Of a stretch of 8,986 bases of DNA, positions 1-6,828 are shown piece after piece. This DNA comes from Chloroflexota bacterium (GTDB lineage Bacteria > Chloroflexota > Limnocylindria > Limnocylindrales > CSP1-4). Where the stretch lies: positions 1 through 8,986 of the forward strand of contig VBFZ01000154.1 in assembly GCA_005880805.1 (NCBI GenBank), read 5' to 3'. The notes below the pieces were generated by a model. That model was not told where the DNA came from. It made no database searches and worked only from the letters and a program-made list of their open reading frames with translations. A program made the position numbers and the translations under genes. Within the stretch, counting starts at the first letter, position 1. Every line of letters begins with the position of its first letter.

Positions 1-1152
1 ATCGGCACGGACCCGCGCCGCGAATGCGTCGAACGTGCGGTCGGTCTTCTCCTCGACCAGGTCCCACTTGTTGACGGCGACGACGAGACCCTTGCCCTCC
101 TCGACGACGAATCCGGCCACGTGAGCGTCCTGGGCGGTCAGTCCATCCACCGCGTCCACGACGAGCACAGCGACGTCCGCCCGCGAGATCGCCTTGAGCG
201 CCCTCAGCGTCGAGTAGCGCTCCGCGGCCGGTCCCGACGCGACCTTGCCTCGCCGACGGATCCCCGCCGTATCGATGAGCACGACCTCGCTGCGTCCCCA
301 CTCCAGCGTCGTGTCGATCGCGTCGCGAGTCGTACCGGGAACCTCCGACACGATCGCGCGCTCCTGCCCGAGGAGCTTGTTGAGAAGGCTCGACTTGCCT
401 ACATTCGGACGGCCCACGAAGGCGATTGCCGCCGGCTCGTCGTCGGCTGCAGCCGCGAGCGCGGCGTCCCACCGTCGGGCGGCCGCCTGCTCGTCGGCGA
501 GATCCTGCTCGTCGGCGAGATCCTCCTCGACGCCGGCTTCGTCGCTCCCCTCCCCGACCACGGTCGGCGCAAGGCGTCCCTCCGCAACCTCGCGCGCGAA
601 ATCATCCGCCTCCCGCTCGCGCGCTTTCACGGCTCGCTCTTCATCGCTCTCCGGCGGGAGCGCTTCGACCACCGCGTCGAGAAGCTCGGCGGTTCCCCTT
701 CCGTGCGCCGCGGAGATCGCGTAGGTCTGCTCCCAGCCGAGCTCCCAGAACTCGGCCGCGTCGAGCTCGCGCTGCGGGTTGTCGGCCTTGTTGACGGCCA
801 CGAGCACACGCCCTCGCGCCTGCCGGAGGAGCACCGCCGCCTCGAGGTCGGGCGGTGTCAGCCCCGCGACCGCATCGGCGACGAAGACAATCACGTCGGC
901 CTCGGCGATGGCCAGCCGGGCCTGCTCCTGGACGGCAGCTTCGATCGAGTCGCCGGGCGCGGCCTCAAGCCCGCCGGTGTCTACGATCACGAACCGGCGG
1001 CCGTTCCATTCGGCCTCGCCGTACAGCCGGTCACGGGTCGTCCGCGCGCGGTCCTCGACGATCGCCGTGCGCGCGCCGAGGATCCGATTGAAAAGCGTGG
1101 ACTTGCCGACATTTGGGCGACCCACGATAGCGACGACGGGCAGGCCGCTCAT
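1..1152 (-). CDS. der: GTPase Der (EngA), ribosome assembly factor; 3' end cut by window edge
   Basis: Der is an essential GTPase with two tandem G domains and a C-terminal KH-like domain that acts in maturation of the 50S ribosomal subunit. The frame is open from an ATG at 1152 to the window edge (384 codons, no stop), so it is a partial gene. G domain 1 shows G1 GRPNVGKST (residues 11-19), a G2-type RTTRD (37-41), G3 DTGG (58-61) and G4 NKAD (121-124). G domain 2 shows GRPNVGKSS (247-255), DTAG (294-297) and NKWD (361-364). The last G motif and the KH domain lie beyond the edge. The linker between the G domains (about residues 168-242) is long and acidic and contains a duplicated six-residue unit, DLADEQ twice. 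The start lies 16 bp after the ispH stop, with no clear Shine-Dalgarno. Identity is secure; the long linker is the only odd feature. Confidence 0.97.
   Translation of the reverse strand, partial: MSGLPVVAIVGRPNVGKSTLFNRILGARTAIVEDRARTTRDRLYGEAEWNGRRFVIVDTGGLEAAPGDSIEAAVQEQARLAIAEADVIVFVADAVAGLTPPDLEAAVLLRQARGRVLVAVNKADNPQRELDAAEFWELGWEQTYAISAAHGRGTAELLDAVVEALPPESDEERAVKAREREADDFAREVAEGRLAPTVVGEGSDEAGVEEDLADEQDLADEQAAARRWDAALAAAADDEPAAIAFVGRPNVGKSSLLNKLLGQERAIVSEVPGTTRDAIDTTLEWGRSEVVLIDTAGIRRRGKVASGPAAERYSTLRALKAISRADVAVLVVDAVDGLTAQDAHVAGFVVEEGKGLVVAVNKWDLVEEKTDRTFDAFAARVRAD
486..521. repeat. Perfect tandem repeat, 2 x 18 bp, inside der
   Basis: Two exact copies of an 18-bp unit lie head to tail at 486-503 and 504-521. 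They keep the reading frame and encode DLADEQ twice in the acidic linker between the two Der G domains. A unit that is a multiple of three is expected of a slippage-prone but tolerated repeat in a disordered linker, so copy number may vary between strains. Confidence 0.9.
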
Positions 1153-1168
1153 CGATCGAGCCACGGAT

Positions 1169-2095
1169 TTACGCCGCGCCGGACGTCGGGTGGTTCGTCG
1201 TCTCCGACTTGGGGAGGGATGTCGTCCGTCCTGCGGGCGTGGCTGCCTCCGCGAGCTCGAAGATGCGGCGCGTCACGGCGTGCAGGTCCTCGATGGGGGT
1301 CGACGTGCCGCCGGTGACACCCACGACTCGGGCCTCTTCGAAGACGGCGGGATCGGTCAGGTCCCGTTCGCCCTCGATCTGCACGGCACGAGTCCCGGCG
1401 ATCCCGCACAGCCTCGTGAGCTCCTTGGTGTTCGCGCTGGACCGCCCGCCGACGACCACCATCAGGTCGACCTCGCGCGCCGACTCGAGCGTGTCCTCCT
1501 GTCGCCGGATCGTCACCGGACAGACGGTGTTGACGATCTTGAGCTCGTGGCTGCGGCCGACCATGAAAGCCGCCAGCTTCTCGAACTTCCACGGCGGCTG
1601 CGTGCTTTGCGAGATGAGCGCCATCCTCTTGCGGCGCGGGATGCGCTCCCAGTCCTCCTCCTCGTCGACGACGATGGCGTCCGGTGCGAAACCGAGGAGC
1701 CCGACGACCTCGGGATGCTTCGGCGTTCCGAGCAGCACGATCGTGTAGCCCTCGTCGACGAGCTTCACGATCTCCTTTTGCTCCTGGATCACCCACGTGC
1801 ACGTTCCGTCGATCACCTCGAGGCCGCGCGCGTTCGCCCGCTCCATCACGTCGGGGCGGACGCCGTGCGCCCGGATCACGACCGCTGCGCCGTGATCGAC
1901 GTCGTCGAGCGTATCGACGGTCTGGATGCCGAGCCGCTCGAGATCGGTGATGACGCCCTCGTTGTGGACGACCTGCCCGAGCGTGTGCGTCGTCTTGCCG
2001 GCCGCGGACGCCTCCTTGGCCATGTCGATGGCCTCGCGCACGCCATAGCAGAAACCCGTCCGCTTGGCGATCCGGACCTCTTCGACGGTTCCCAT
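1169..2095 (-). CDS. ispH: 4-hydroxy-3-methylbut-2-enyl diphosphate reductase (IspH/LytB)
   Basis: IspH is the last enzyme of the MEP pathway. It reduces HMBPP to IPP and DMAPP using a [4Fe-4S] cluster in the cytoplasm. The 308-residue protein has the three cluster cysteines: C16 (GFCYGV), C99 (DGTCTWV) and C192 (NTVCPVT). It also has the substrate-binding histidines H44 (VVHNEG), H77 (RAHGV) and H127 with E129 (KHPEV), the QST segment at 163-165, and a GGRSSANTKEL diphosphate-binding stretch. Length matches the family. The ATG at 2095 gives the usual short N-terminus before the first cysteine; the frame stays open far upstream, but that extension only overlaps the SDR gene. The residues around the second and third cysteines differ from the usual DATCP and TIC forms. 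It lies 50 bp after the SDR stop and 16 bp before der. Confidence 0.96.
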   Translation of the reverse strand: MGTVEEVRIAKRTGFCYGVREAIDMAKEASAAGKTTHTLGQVVHNEGVITDLERLGIQTVDTLDDVDHGAAVVIRAHGVRPDVMERANARGLEVIDGTCTWVIQEQKEIVKLVDEGYTIVLLGTPKHPEVVGLLGFAPDAIVVDEEEDWERIPRRKRMALISQSTQPPWKFEKLAAFMVGRSHELKIVNTVCPVTIRRQEDTLESAREVDLMVVVGGRSSANTKELTRLCGIAGTRAVQIEGERDLTDPAVFEEARVVGVTGGTSTPIEDLHAVTRRIFELAEAATPAGRTTSLPKSETTNHPTSGAA

Positions 2096-2104
2096 GTCGA
2101 TTCG

Positions 2105-2110
2105 ATTATC
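2105..2110 (-). promoter_or_regulatory. Candidate -10 element for leaderless ispH transcription
   Basis: On the minus strand the hexamer GATAAT (5 of 6 matches to TATAAT) ends 9 nt before the ispH ATG, inside the 50-bp SDR-ispH gap, one of the few real intergenic gaps here. That spacing would put the transcription start at or within a few nucleotides of the ATG, the arrangement seen for leaderless mRNAs. No -35 box is visible at 16-19 bp and no Shine-Dalgarno precedes the ATG. This is a prediction from sequence only. Confidence 0.4.
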
Positions 2111-2145
2111 CCATGGGGACCCGTGTATCCCGGTTCCGCACGCAG

Positions 2146-2988
2146 TCAGCGGAGCTGGATCACGTTCGCGGTGATCAGCCCGGCGAGATCGGACGCGAGG
2201 TACGCGATGACGTCCGCCACGTCGGAGGCCTGGGCGATGTGGAAGTGCTCCTGGCTCGTCGCGAGCAGGTCCTCGACCTCGGATGTGACCCAGCCGGTGT
2301 CGGTGATCGGCGGATGAACGACGTTCGCGGTGATGCCATGGAGCGCGAGCTCGACCGCCGCCGACATCGTGTAGTTGACCTGGGCGGCCTTGGCCGCTCC
2401 GTACGAAACCTCGCCGGGGAAACCAAGCGGTCCGCCCGACGTGAGCCCGATGATGCGTCCCCAGCTCGCGCCACGGGCGACATGACGCCGCGCGAACTCC
2501 GCGATGAGCAGCGCCGCCGCCCGGGCGTCGACGTCGAACACCCGGTCGTGGCTGGTCGGCGACATTGATGCGAGATGGCGGCCGAACCCGTCGGTCTCCT
2601 GGGGGCCGAACGTGTCGGCGATCCAACCGCTCGCGTTGTTGACGAGGATTTCGACCGGCCCGAACGCAGCCTCCGCGCGGTCGAACAGAGGCGGGATGGT
2701 CGACGAGTCGGACAGGTCGGCCTCCGCGGCTTCCGCCTGACCGCCTTTGTCACGGATTCGCTGGAGGACGGTGGATGCGTCACGCGATCGGTGCTCGGCG
2801 TATTCCGCGGGGGTCCCGGGATCCGGCTCATCGGCCAGCCGGAGGAACGTGATGAGCACGCGGCCGCCGTTGGCGGCCAGCGCCTCCGCCGTCGCCGCAC
2901 CGATGCCGTGGTTCGCGCCGGTGACGAGCGCGACGCGGCCGGTGAGTCCCGGAAATTGAGGCGTACCGACCCTGGTCGTCGCGGTCAC
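2146..2988 (-). CDS. Short-chain dehydrogenase/reductase (SDR), FabG-like
   Basis: This is a 280-residue NAD(P)-dependent oxidoreductase of the classical SDR superfamily with a Rossmann fold. It has the cofactor motif TGANHGIG (23-30), ADL (90-92), NNAS (117-120), a catalytic serine candidate in LTSGG (S184, or T183) and YGAAK with Y196 and K200. The segment HPPITDTGW near the C-terminus takes the place of the usual PG motif. The Asn of the catalytic tetrad, expected in the helix after NNAS, appears to be Asp (D154 in FDVDARA). A loop of about 20 residues (about 50-70) follows the second strand. The GTG start at 2988 overlaps the plsC stop as GTGA, which implies translational coupling. The substrate cannot be told; the setting beside plsC and ispH suggests lipid or isoprenoid metabolism, but many SDRs are annotated FabG without having that role. 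Confidence 0.9.
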   Translation of the reverse strand: MTATTRVGTPQFPGLTGRVALVTGANHGIGAATAEALAANGGRVLITFLRLADEPDPGTPAEYAEHRSRDASTVLQRIRDKGGQAEAAEADLSDSSTIPPLFDRAEAAFGPVEILVNNASGWIADTFGPQETDGFGRHLASMSPTSHDRVFDVDARAAALLIAEFARRHVARGASWGRIIGLTSGGPLGFPGEVSYGAAKAAQVNYTMSAAVELALHGITANVVHPPITDTGWVTSEVEDLLATSQEHFHIAQASDVADVIAYLASDLAGLITANVIQLR

Positions 2989-3755
2989 TCGGCGGCGCCG
3001 GCCGCCGGGGTGACCTCCCCAGGAGAGCCGTACGCGCCCCGATAGGCGGCGGGCAGCAACTCGGCGATGCGATGCATGATCATGCTCGTAGCCGCCGCCT
3101 TCGCCGCTCGCCGATCCGTGCTGTCGGTCATCTCGCGCGGCAGGCTGAATGCCTCTCCGACGCGGAGCGTGATGCGGCCACCCGGATGCGGATAGGAGTG
3201 GCGCGGCCAGAACCGCTCGGTCCCCGTCACGGCCATGGGCAGGATGGGCGCCGCGGTGCGCAGCGCCAGCATTGCCAGGCCGTCCCTGGCCTCCTGGAGC
3301 GCGCCTGTCGGGCTTCGCGTGCCTTCGGGAAAGACCATCAGCACGTGTCCCTCGTCGAGGATGCGCCGAGCCAGCCGGAAGGCCTCCACGTCGGCCGTCC
3401 CGCGATCGACCGGGTGAATACTGCTCGCCTCGACGAGCTTTCCGAGGACCGGCCACTCGACCATCTCGCGCTTGCCGAGCCAGTGGATGCGCCGCCCGAG
3501 CAACGGTGTCACGAAGCCGCCGATGAGGACGCCATCCGCGTTGGACAGGTGATTGGAAGCGACAATCAGGGGGCCACGCTTCGGCACCGCGTCCAGGGCG
3601 CCCTCGACGGAAACGCGCGTCAGCCCTCGGAGCGACATCCGGGCGATGAACCCGATAAGGCCGATGAAGGGGCTGATGTCGTCCGAGAGTGGCTCGCCGA
3701 CCGGGGAGGTGCCGTCAGACCCTGGCTGGGGCCTCGTCATTCGCTTCGCCGTCAT
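2985..3755 (-). CDS. plsC: 1-acyl-sn-glycerol-3-phosphate acyltransferase (PlsC family)
   Basis: PlsC-type acyltransferases add the second acyl chain to lysophosphatidic acid, giving phosphatidic acid at the inner face of the membrane. The 256-residue protein has the catalytic HX4D motif (H69 and D74 in NHLSNAD), the PVDRG block (115-119) and the glycerol-phosphate-binding FPEGTRS block (142-148), followed by the proline-containing PILPMAVTG strand. A hydrophobic stretch near residues 29-38 could anchor it at the membrane, and the first 25 residues look disordered. The ATG at 3755 overlaps the cmk stop as ATGA, and its own stop overlaps the SDR start as GTGA, so cmk, plsC and the SDR should be co-translated. 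A cmk-plsC-ispH neighbourhood is also known from Clostridia. The exact acyl acceptor is inferred from the family. Confidence 0.93.
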   Translation of the reverse strand: MTAKRMTRPQPGSDGTSPVGEPLSDDISPFIGLIGFIARMSLRGLTRVSVEGALDAVPKRGPLIVASNHLSNADGVLIGGFVTPLLGRRIHWLGKREMVEWPVLGKLVEASSIHPVDRGTADVEAFRLARRILDEGHVLMVFPEGTRSPTGALQEARDGLAMLALRTAAPILPMAVTGTERFWPRHSYPHPGGRITLRVGEAFSLPREMTDSTDRRAAKAAATSMIMHRIAELLPAAYRGAYGSPGEVTPAAGAAE

Positions 3756-4474
3756 GCCGACGCACCGGCCGCGGTGGCTGTCCTCTCCGCCTCGAGGATC
3801 TCGCGGACCACCATGCCGACCGTCTGATCGAACCGGTTGCCGTCCGTCCTGAGGACGTGGGCGTCGGACGCTGCCCGAAGTGGCGCAACCGGTCGGTTTC
3901 GGTCGAGGTCGTCCCGACGGCGCAACTGCGCGAGGATCGCCTGACCCTCCTGACTGTTGGCCTCCACGCCGCGTTCTTCCGCACGCCGCCGGCCGCGTTC
4001 CTCAACCGAGGCGTCGAGAAAGATCTTCAGGTCGGCATCGGGCAGGATCACGGTACCGATGTCCCGACCGGCCATGACGATGCCGCCCTCGCGCGCGAGC
4101 GCCCGCTGGCGAGGCTGCAAGGCCGCTCGAACCTCGGGGATCGCGGACACATCGGACACTTTCTCGTCAACGGGCGCGGTATGGAGCTCGTCGGTGCCAT
4201 CGCGACCGTCGACGACGACGCGGTCGAGCCTGCCTTGCGCGTCGGGCGCAAGGTGGACCTCGTCGGCCAGCTGAACGAGCTCCGCGACGGCGGCGCTCCC
4301 GGCGGCCGGGTCAACACGCTCCCGGAGTCCGAGCCAGGTCACCGCGCGGTAAAGCAGGCCGGTGTCGCAGAACCGATAGCCGAGCTCCGGGGCCGCCGCG
4401 GCCCCGACGCTGCTCTTGCCGCTCGAGGCAGGGCCGTCGAGGGCGACGACCAGCTTCCTCCGCTCCGCGCTCAT
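3752..4474 (-). CDS. cmk: (d)CMP kinase
   Basis: Cmk phosphorylates CMP and dCMP with ATP in the cytoplasm, recycling CMP released by RNA turnover and phospholipid synthesis. The 240-residue protein shows the P-loop GPASSGKSS (14-22), the DTGLLYRA segment of the nucleotide-binding site (37-44), a CMP-specific insert domain (about 60-115), the conserved GRDIGT (136-141) with IFLDAS, and the Arg-rich LID region ending in RDDLDRNRPVAPL. Length is slightly above the usual 220-230. The ATG at 4474 lies 20 bp after the pseudouridine synthase stop, and that gap holds an inverted repeat. Its stop overlaps the plsC start. The rluB-cmk-der order is common in Actinobacteriota and related groups; here three lipid-related genes separate cmk from der. 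Confidence 0.96.
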   Translation of the reverse strand: MSAERRKLVVALDGPASSGKSSVGAAAAPELGYRFCDTGLLYRAVTWLGLRERVDPAAGSAAVAELVQLADEVHLAPDAQGRLDRVVVDGRDGTDELHTAPVDEKVSDVSAIPEVRAALQPRQRALAREGGIVMAGRDIGTVILPDADLKIFLDASVEERGRRRAEERGVEANSQEGQAILAQLRRRDDLDRNRPVAPLRAASDAHVLRTDGNRFDQTVGMVVREILEAERTATAAGASA

Positions 4475-4476
4475 CG

Positions 4477-4493
4477 CCGCAGGATACCTGCGG
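4477..4493. other. Perfect 7-bp inverted repeat (hairpin) before cmk
   Basis: The arms CCGCAGG and CCTGCGG are separated by ATA and fill nearly the whole gap between the pseudouridine synthase stop (4495-4497) and the cmk ATG (4474). The RNA hairpin would end two nucleotides before the start codon and could modulate initiation of cmk. No U-run follows it, so it does not look like an intrinsic terminator. Confidence 0.55.
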
Positions 4494-4494
4494 G

Positions 4495-5310
4495 TCAGCG
4501 GTGCGAGGCCGCAGGCGCCAGCGATCGAGCCTCCGAGGCGGTCAACCGCCGAACGCTTCCCGTGTGCAGTTCAGCGAGCCAAATCGGCCCGATTCGTACG
4601 CGGACGAGGCGCTCGATCGGAGCGTCGACTGCGGCGAACATCCGTCGCAGCTGGCGCTTCCAGCCCTGCCGGAGCGTCCCGCGGTACCAGGCCAGCGCCG
4701 CCGGGGCGGGCTCGAGGATCGCGATCAGGCGGCGTGTCTCGACCGACGTCGCGGCCCGGAGGTGGTGAACAATCGCGAGGCCTTCCTCGAGGGGAATGCC
4801 GGCCTGCAGATTCCGTGCCTGTTCGGCGGTCAGGGGCATTCGCAGCCCGATCGCGTACTCGCGCTCGACCTCGAATCTCGGGTGCAGGACGCGCTCGGCC
4901 CATTCGCCGTCGTCGGTCAGGAGCAGTAGACCCTCGGAGTCCTGGTCGAGCCGTCCCACCGGGAACAGTCGTCCGCTGGACGGCCGCAGCGTGGGGGGCA
5001 CCAGCTCGACGACGGTACGAGCCGCATGCCGATCGCGCACCGTTGATGTCACGCCCACCGGCTTGTGGAGCGCGAGATAGGCGTGTGGCGCCGGGCCCGC
5101 GGTTGCGATGAGCTGGCCGTCGACGGCAATTTCCTGGGTCATCGGGTCGACGCGTTCGCCGAGGACCGCCGGCCTGCCATCGACCGTCACGCGCCCGGCA
5201 ACGATGAGAGCCTCACTGGCGCGTCGCGAGCCGACTCCCGCGCCCGCGAGGACCTTCTGCAGCCGCTCCGGTCCGCGCGTTTCTGGTTTCTGCGGTGTCG
5301 GCGAGGGCAC
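4495..5310 (-). CDS. rluB: Pseudouridine synthase, RluB/RsuA family
   Basis: This family converts specific uridines of rRNA (23S for RluB/E/F, 16S for RsuA) to pseudouridine. The 271-residue protein begins with an S4 RNA-binding domain (about 15-70: ERLQKVLAGAGVGSRR through GRVTVDGR). The catalytic domain follows, with HKPVG (82-86), the active-site motif GRLDQDSEGLL (119-129, catalytic D122), REYAI (150-154) and the GWKRQLRRMF block (216-225). HKPVG replaces the more usual NKPxG, and GWKRQ the more usual GKNRQ. The GTG start at 5310 lies 2 bp after the scpB TAG stop. The scpA-scpB-rluB order is widely conserved, which favours the RluB-type 23S role, but sequence alone does not fix the target base. 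Confidence 0.92.
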   Translation of the reverse strand: MPSPTPQKPETRGPERLQKVLAGAGVGSRRASEALIVAGRVTVDGRPAVLGERVDPMTQEIAVDGQLIATAGPAPHAYLALHKPVGVTSTVRDRHAARTVVELVPPTLRPSSGRLFPVGRLDQDSEGLLLLTDDGEWAERVLHPRFEVEREYAIGLRMPLTAEQARNLQAGIPLEEGLAIVHHLRAATSVETRRLIAILEPAPAALAWYRGTLRQGWKRQLRRMFAAVDAPIERLVRVRIGPIWLAELHTGSVRRLTASEARSLAPAASHR

Positions 5311-5312
5311 GC

Positions 5313-5984
5313 CTAGTCGAGTTGACCGTCGCCATCGAGGTCGAGACTGTCGTCCGCACCCCGCCTGCCGGTCTCGACCTCGAGCCGGCCGGCGACCTCG
5401 GGATCGAGCGCCGGCAGGTCATCGAGTGAGGTCAACCCGAAGCGCTCGAGGAAGTCGAAGCCGGTCCCGTAGAGGATCGGCCGGCCTGGCGCTTCCGCGC
5501 GCCCGAGCTCCGTCGCCAGCCGACGGTGGACGAGCGTTCGCACGGTGTAATCGGAGTCGACGCCGCGGATGCGCTCGATCGCGGCTTTCGTCACGGGCTG
5601 GCGGTAGGCAATGATCGCCAGCGTCTCGAGCGACGCGGGCGAGAGGCGAACGGCCTCCGACCCGACGTAGCGGGCGATGAGCGCTCCGGCCTCGGGCGCC
5701 GTCACGAGCTCGACGCGATCCCCATCGGCGATGAGCCGGATGCCCCGCGCTCGCAGGGACACCTCGAGGTCGCCAAGCCGAGCGTCCACGCTCGCGCGGT
5801 CGAGGCCCGCCGCGGCAGCGATCTCACGTCGGCTGAGCGGTCGCTCGGCGACGAACAGCAGGGCTTCGAGCTGGGCCTCGGTGAGATCTGCTGCTTCCGT
5901 CGACGCCGCGGATGCCGACGGCCCTGCTTCGGGGTAGTCGCCGTTCAGTGGCTCGTGACCGTTCTGGGTCTCGCGGCCGTTCAC
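5313..5984 (-). CDS. scpB: Segregation and condensation protein B
   Basis: ScpB binds as a dimer to the kleisin ScpA in the SMC-ScpAB condensin complex that organises and segregates the chromosome. The GTG at 5984 overlaps the scpA stop as GTGA and gives 223 residues; a more distal GTG at 6053 would only extend into scpA. The first 32 or so residues are low-complexity. The first winged helix starts at about 33 (LTEAQLEALLFVAERPLSRREI). The second contains the hallmark LSPASLETLAIIAYRQPVTK (114-133) and IERIRGVDSD (136-145), followed by GRPILYGTGFDFLERFGL (167-184). The C-terminal tail is acidic and ends with DLDGDGQLD immediately before the stop, which has the spacing of a DxDxDG calcium loop. 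That tail is not part of the core ScpB fold. Confidence 0.96.
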   Translation of the reverse strand: MNGRETQNGHEPLNGDYPEAGPSASAASTEAADLTEAQLEALLFVAERPLSRREIAAAAGLDRASVDARLGDLEVSLRARGIRLIADGDRVELVTAPEAGALIARYVGSEAVRLSPASLETLAIIAYRQPVTKAAIERIRGVDSDYTVRTLVHRRLATELGRAEAPGRPILYGTGFDFLERFGLTSLDDLPALDPEVAGRLEVETGRRGADDSLDLDGDGQLD

Positions 5985-6808
5985 CCGAGCTCCTCCACCT
6001 CCGCACGCGGGGTTCCGAACGAAGGGGTCGGACGAGCGTGAATCGGTCCCCACGGCTCGGCCTGCTCGACGACGATTTCGCGGCGTTTCACCAGCTCGAG
6101 CATCGCGAGGAAGGTGACCGCCACGACGACCCTGTCGCGCACGCCGCGCAGCAGGTCCTGCAGCACCAGCACCCCGGCGCCTTGAAGCGCCTCGCGGATG
6201 ATCGCCGCCCGCTCGGCAATGGTGACGACGCGGGGCACGAGCTCGGGCGGCGGCTCGGGGGGTGGCGCGAGCTGCACCAGACTCCCAAGGGCGCCGGCCA
6301 GCATCGTCACGGGCAGCGGCTCGAGATCGGCCGGACGGGCACCTACGAGTCCCGCGGCCTGAGCTGTCGACGGCTCGCGCCGGAACAGCCCCACCGTGGC
6401 AAGGGCATGCGCCTGGAGCGACACCCCTGCGTCGCGATACGCGCGGTACAGGACCAGGCGCGCCCGGAGCTCGGCCTCCGGGTCCGGCGCTTCCTCCGCG
6501 AGATCCTCGGAGGGCGCCTCCTGTCGACGGGGCAGCATTGCCCGGCTCTTGATGAGGATCAGCTGACTTGCGATCGCTACGAATGCGGACAGATTGCCGA
6601 TCCGCTCACCGGGCAGCGACGCGAGCGCGTCCAGGTAGGCGTCGGCCAGGGCGGCGAGCGGGACGGTCAGGACGTCGAGGCGGCGGGCTTCGATCAGCGC
6701 GAGCAGGAGGCCGAGCGGGCCGTCGAACTCCTCCAACCGCACGTGCGTTGATCCCTCAGGTGCTCGTCCTCGGTCGATGACGACGGTGGCTGTCGAGCTG
6801 ATCGACAT
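5981..6808 (-). CDS. scpA: Segregation and condensation protein A (kleisin)
   Basis: ScpA is the kleisin that bridges the SMC heads and recruits ScpB in the bacterial condensin. The ATG at 6808 gives 275 residues. The N-terminal SMC-binding segment includes EEFDGPLGLLLALIEARRLD (26-45), where the family usually has GPLDLLL; here Gly33 takes the Asp place. AYLDALASL and the helix LSAFVAIASQLILIKSRAML follow as in other ScpA proteins. The middle is proline-rich. The C-terminal winged helix (VVVAVTFLAMLELVKRREI) is the part that contacts the SMC head. An in-frame GTG at 6826, only 2 bp after the protease stop, is an equally possible start adding six residues; neither has a clear Shine-Dalgarno. 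Its stop overlaps the scpB start. Confidence 0.94.
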   Translation of the reverse strand: MSISSTATVVIDRGRAPEGSTHVRLEEFDGPLGLLLALIEARRLDVLTVPLAALADAYLDALASLPGERIGNLSAFVAIASQLILIKSRAMLPRRQEAPSEDLAEEAPDPEAELRARLVLYRAYRDAGVSLQAHALATVGLFRREPSTAQAAGLVGARPADLEPLPVTMLAGALGSLVQLAPPPEPPPELVPRVVTIAERAAIIREALQGAGVLVLQDLLRGVRDRVVVAVTFLAMLELVKRREIVVEQAEPWGPIHARPTPSFGTPRAEVEELG

Positions 6809-6828
6809 GACGGCCGTCGAGCCCACGG

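Noticed and set aside
779..2317. A long open frame on the plus strand (512 codons) antisense to ispH and der, and another at 121..1317.
   Set aside because: Both lie opposite well-supported genes, have Arg/Ser/Pro-rich composition without recognisable motifs, and are expected by-products of GC-rich coding DNA.
2096..2626. Upstream in-frame extension of ispH to about 2626.
   Set aside because: The extension translates the SDR gene in another frame and has no family similarity; the ATG at 2095 gives the normal IspH N-terminus.
2989..3456. Upstream in-frame extension of the SDR to about 3456.
   Set aside because: It lies over plsC in another frame. The GTG at 2988, overlapping the plsC stop, gives a normal SDR start just before the first strand.
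4477..4493. Hairpin before cmk as an intrinsic terminator.
   Set aside because: No T-run follows on either strand and the next gene starts two bases later.
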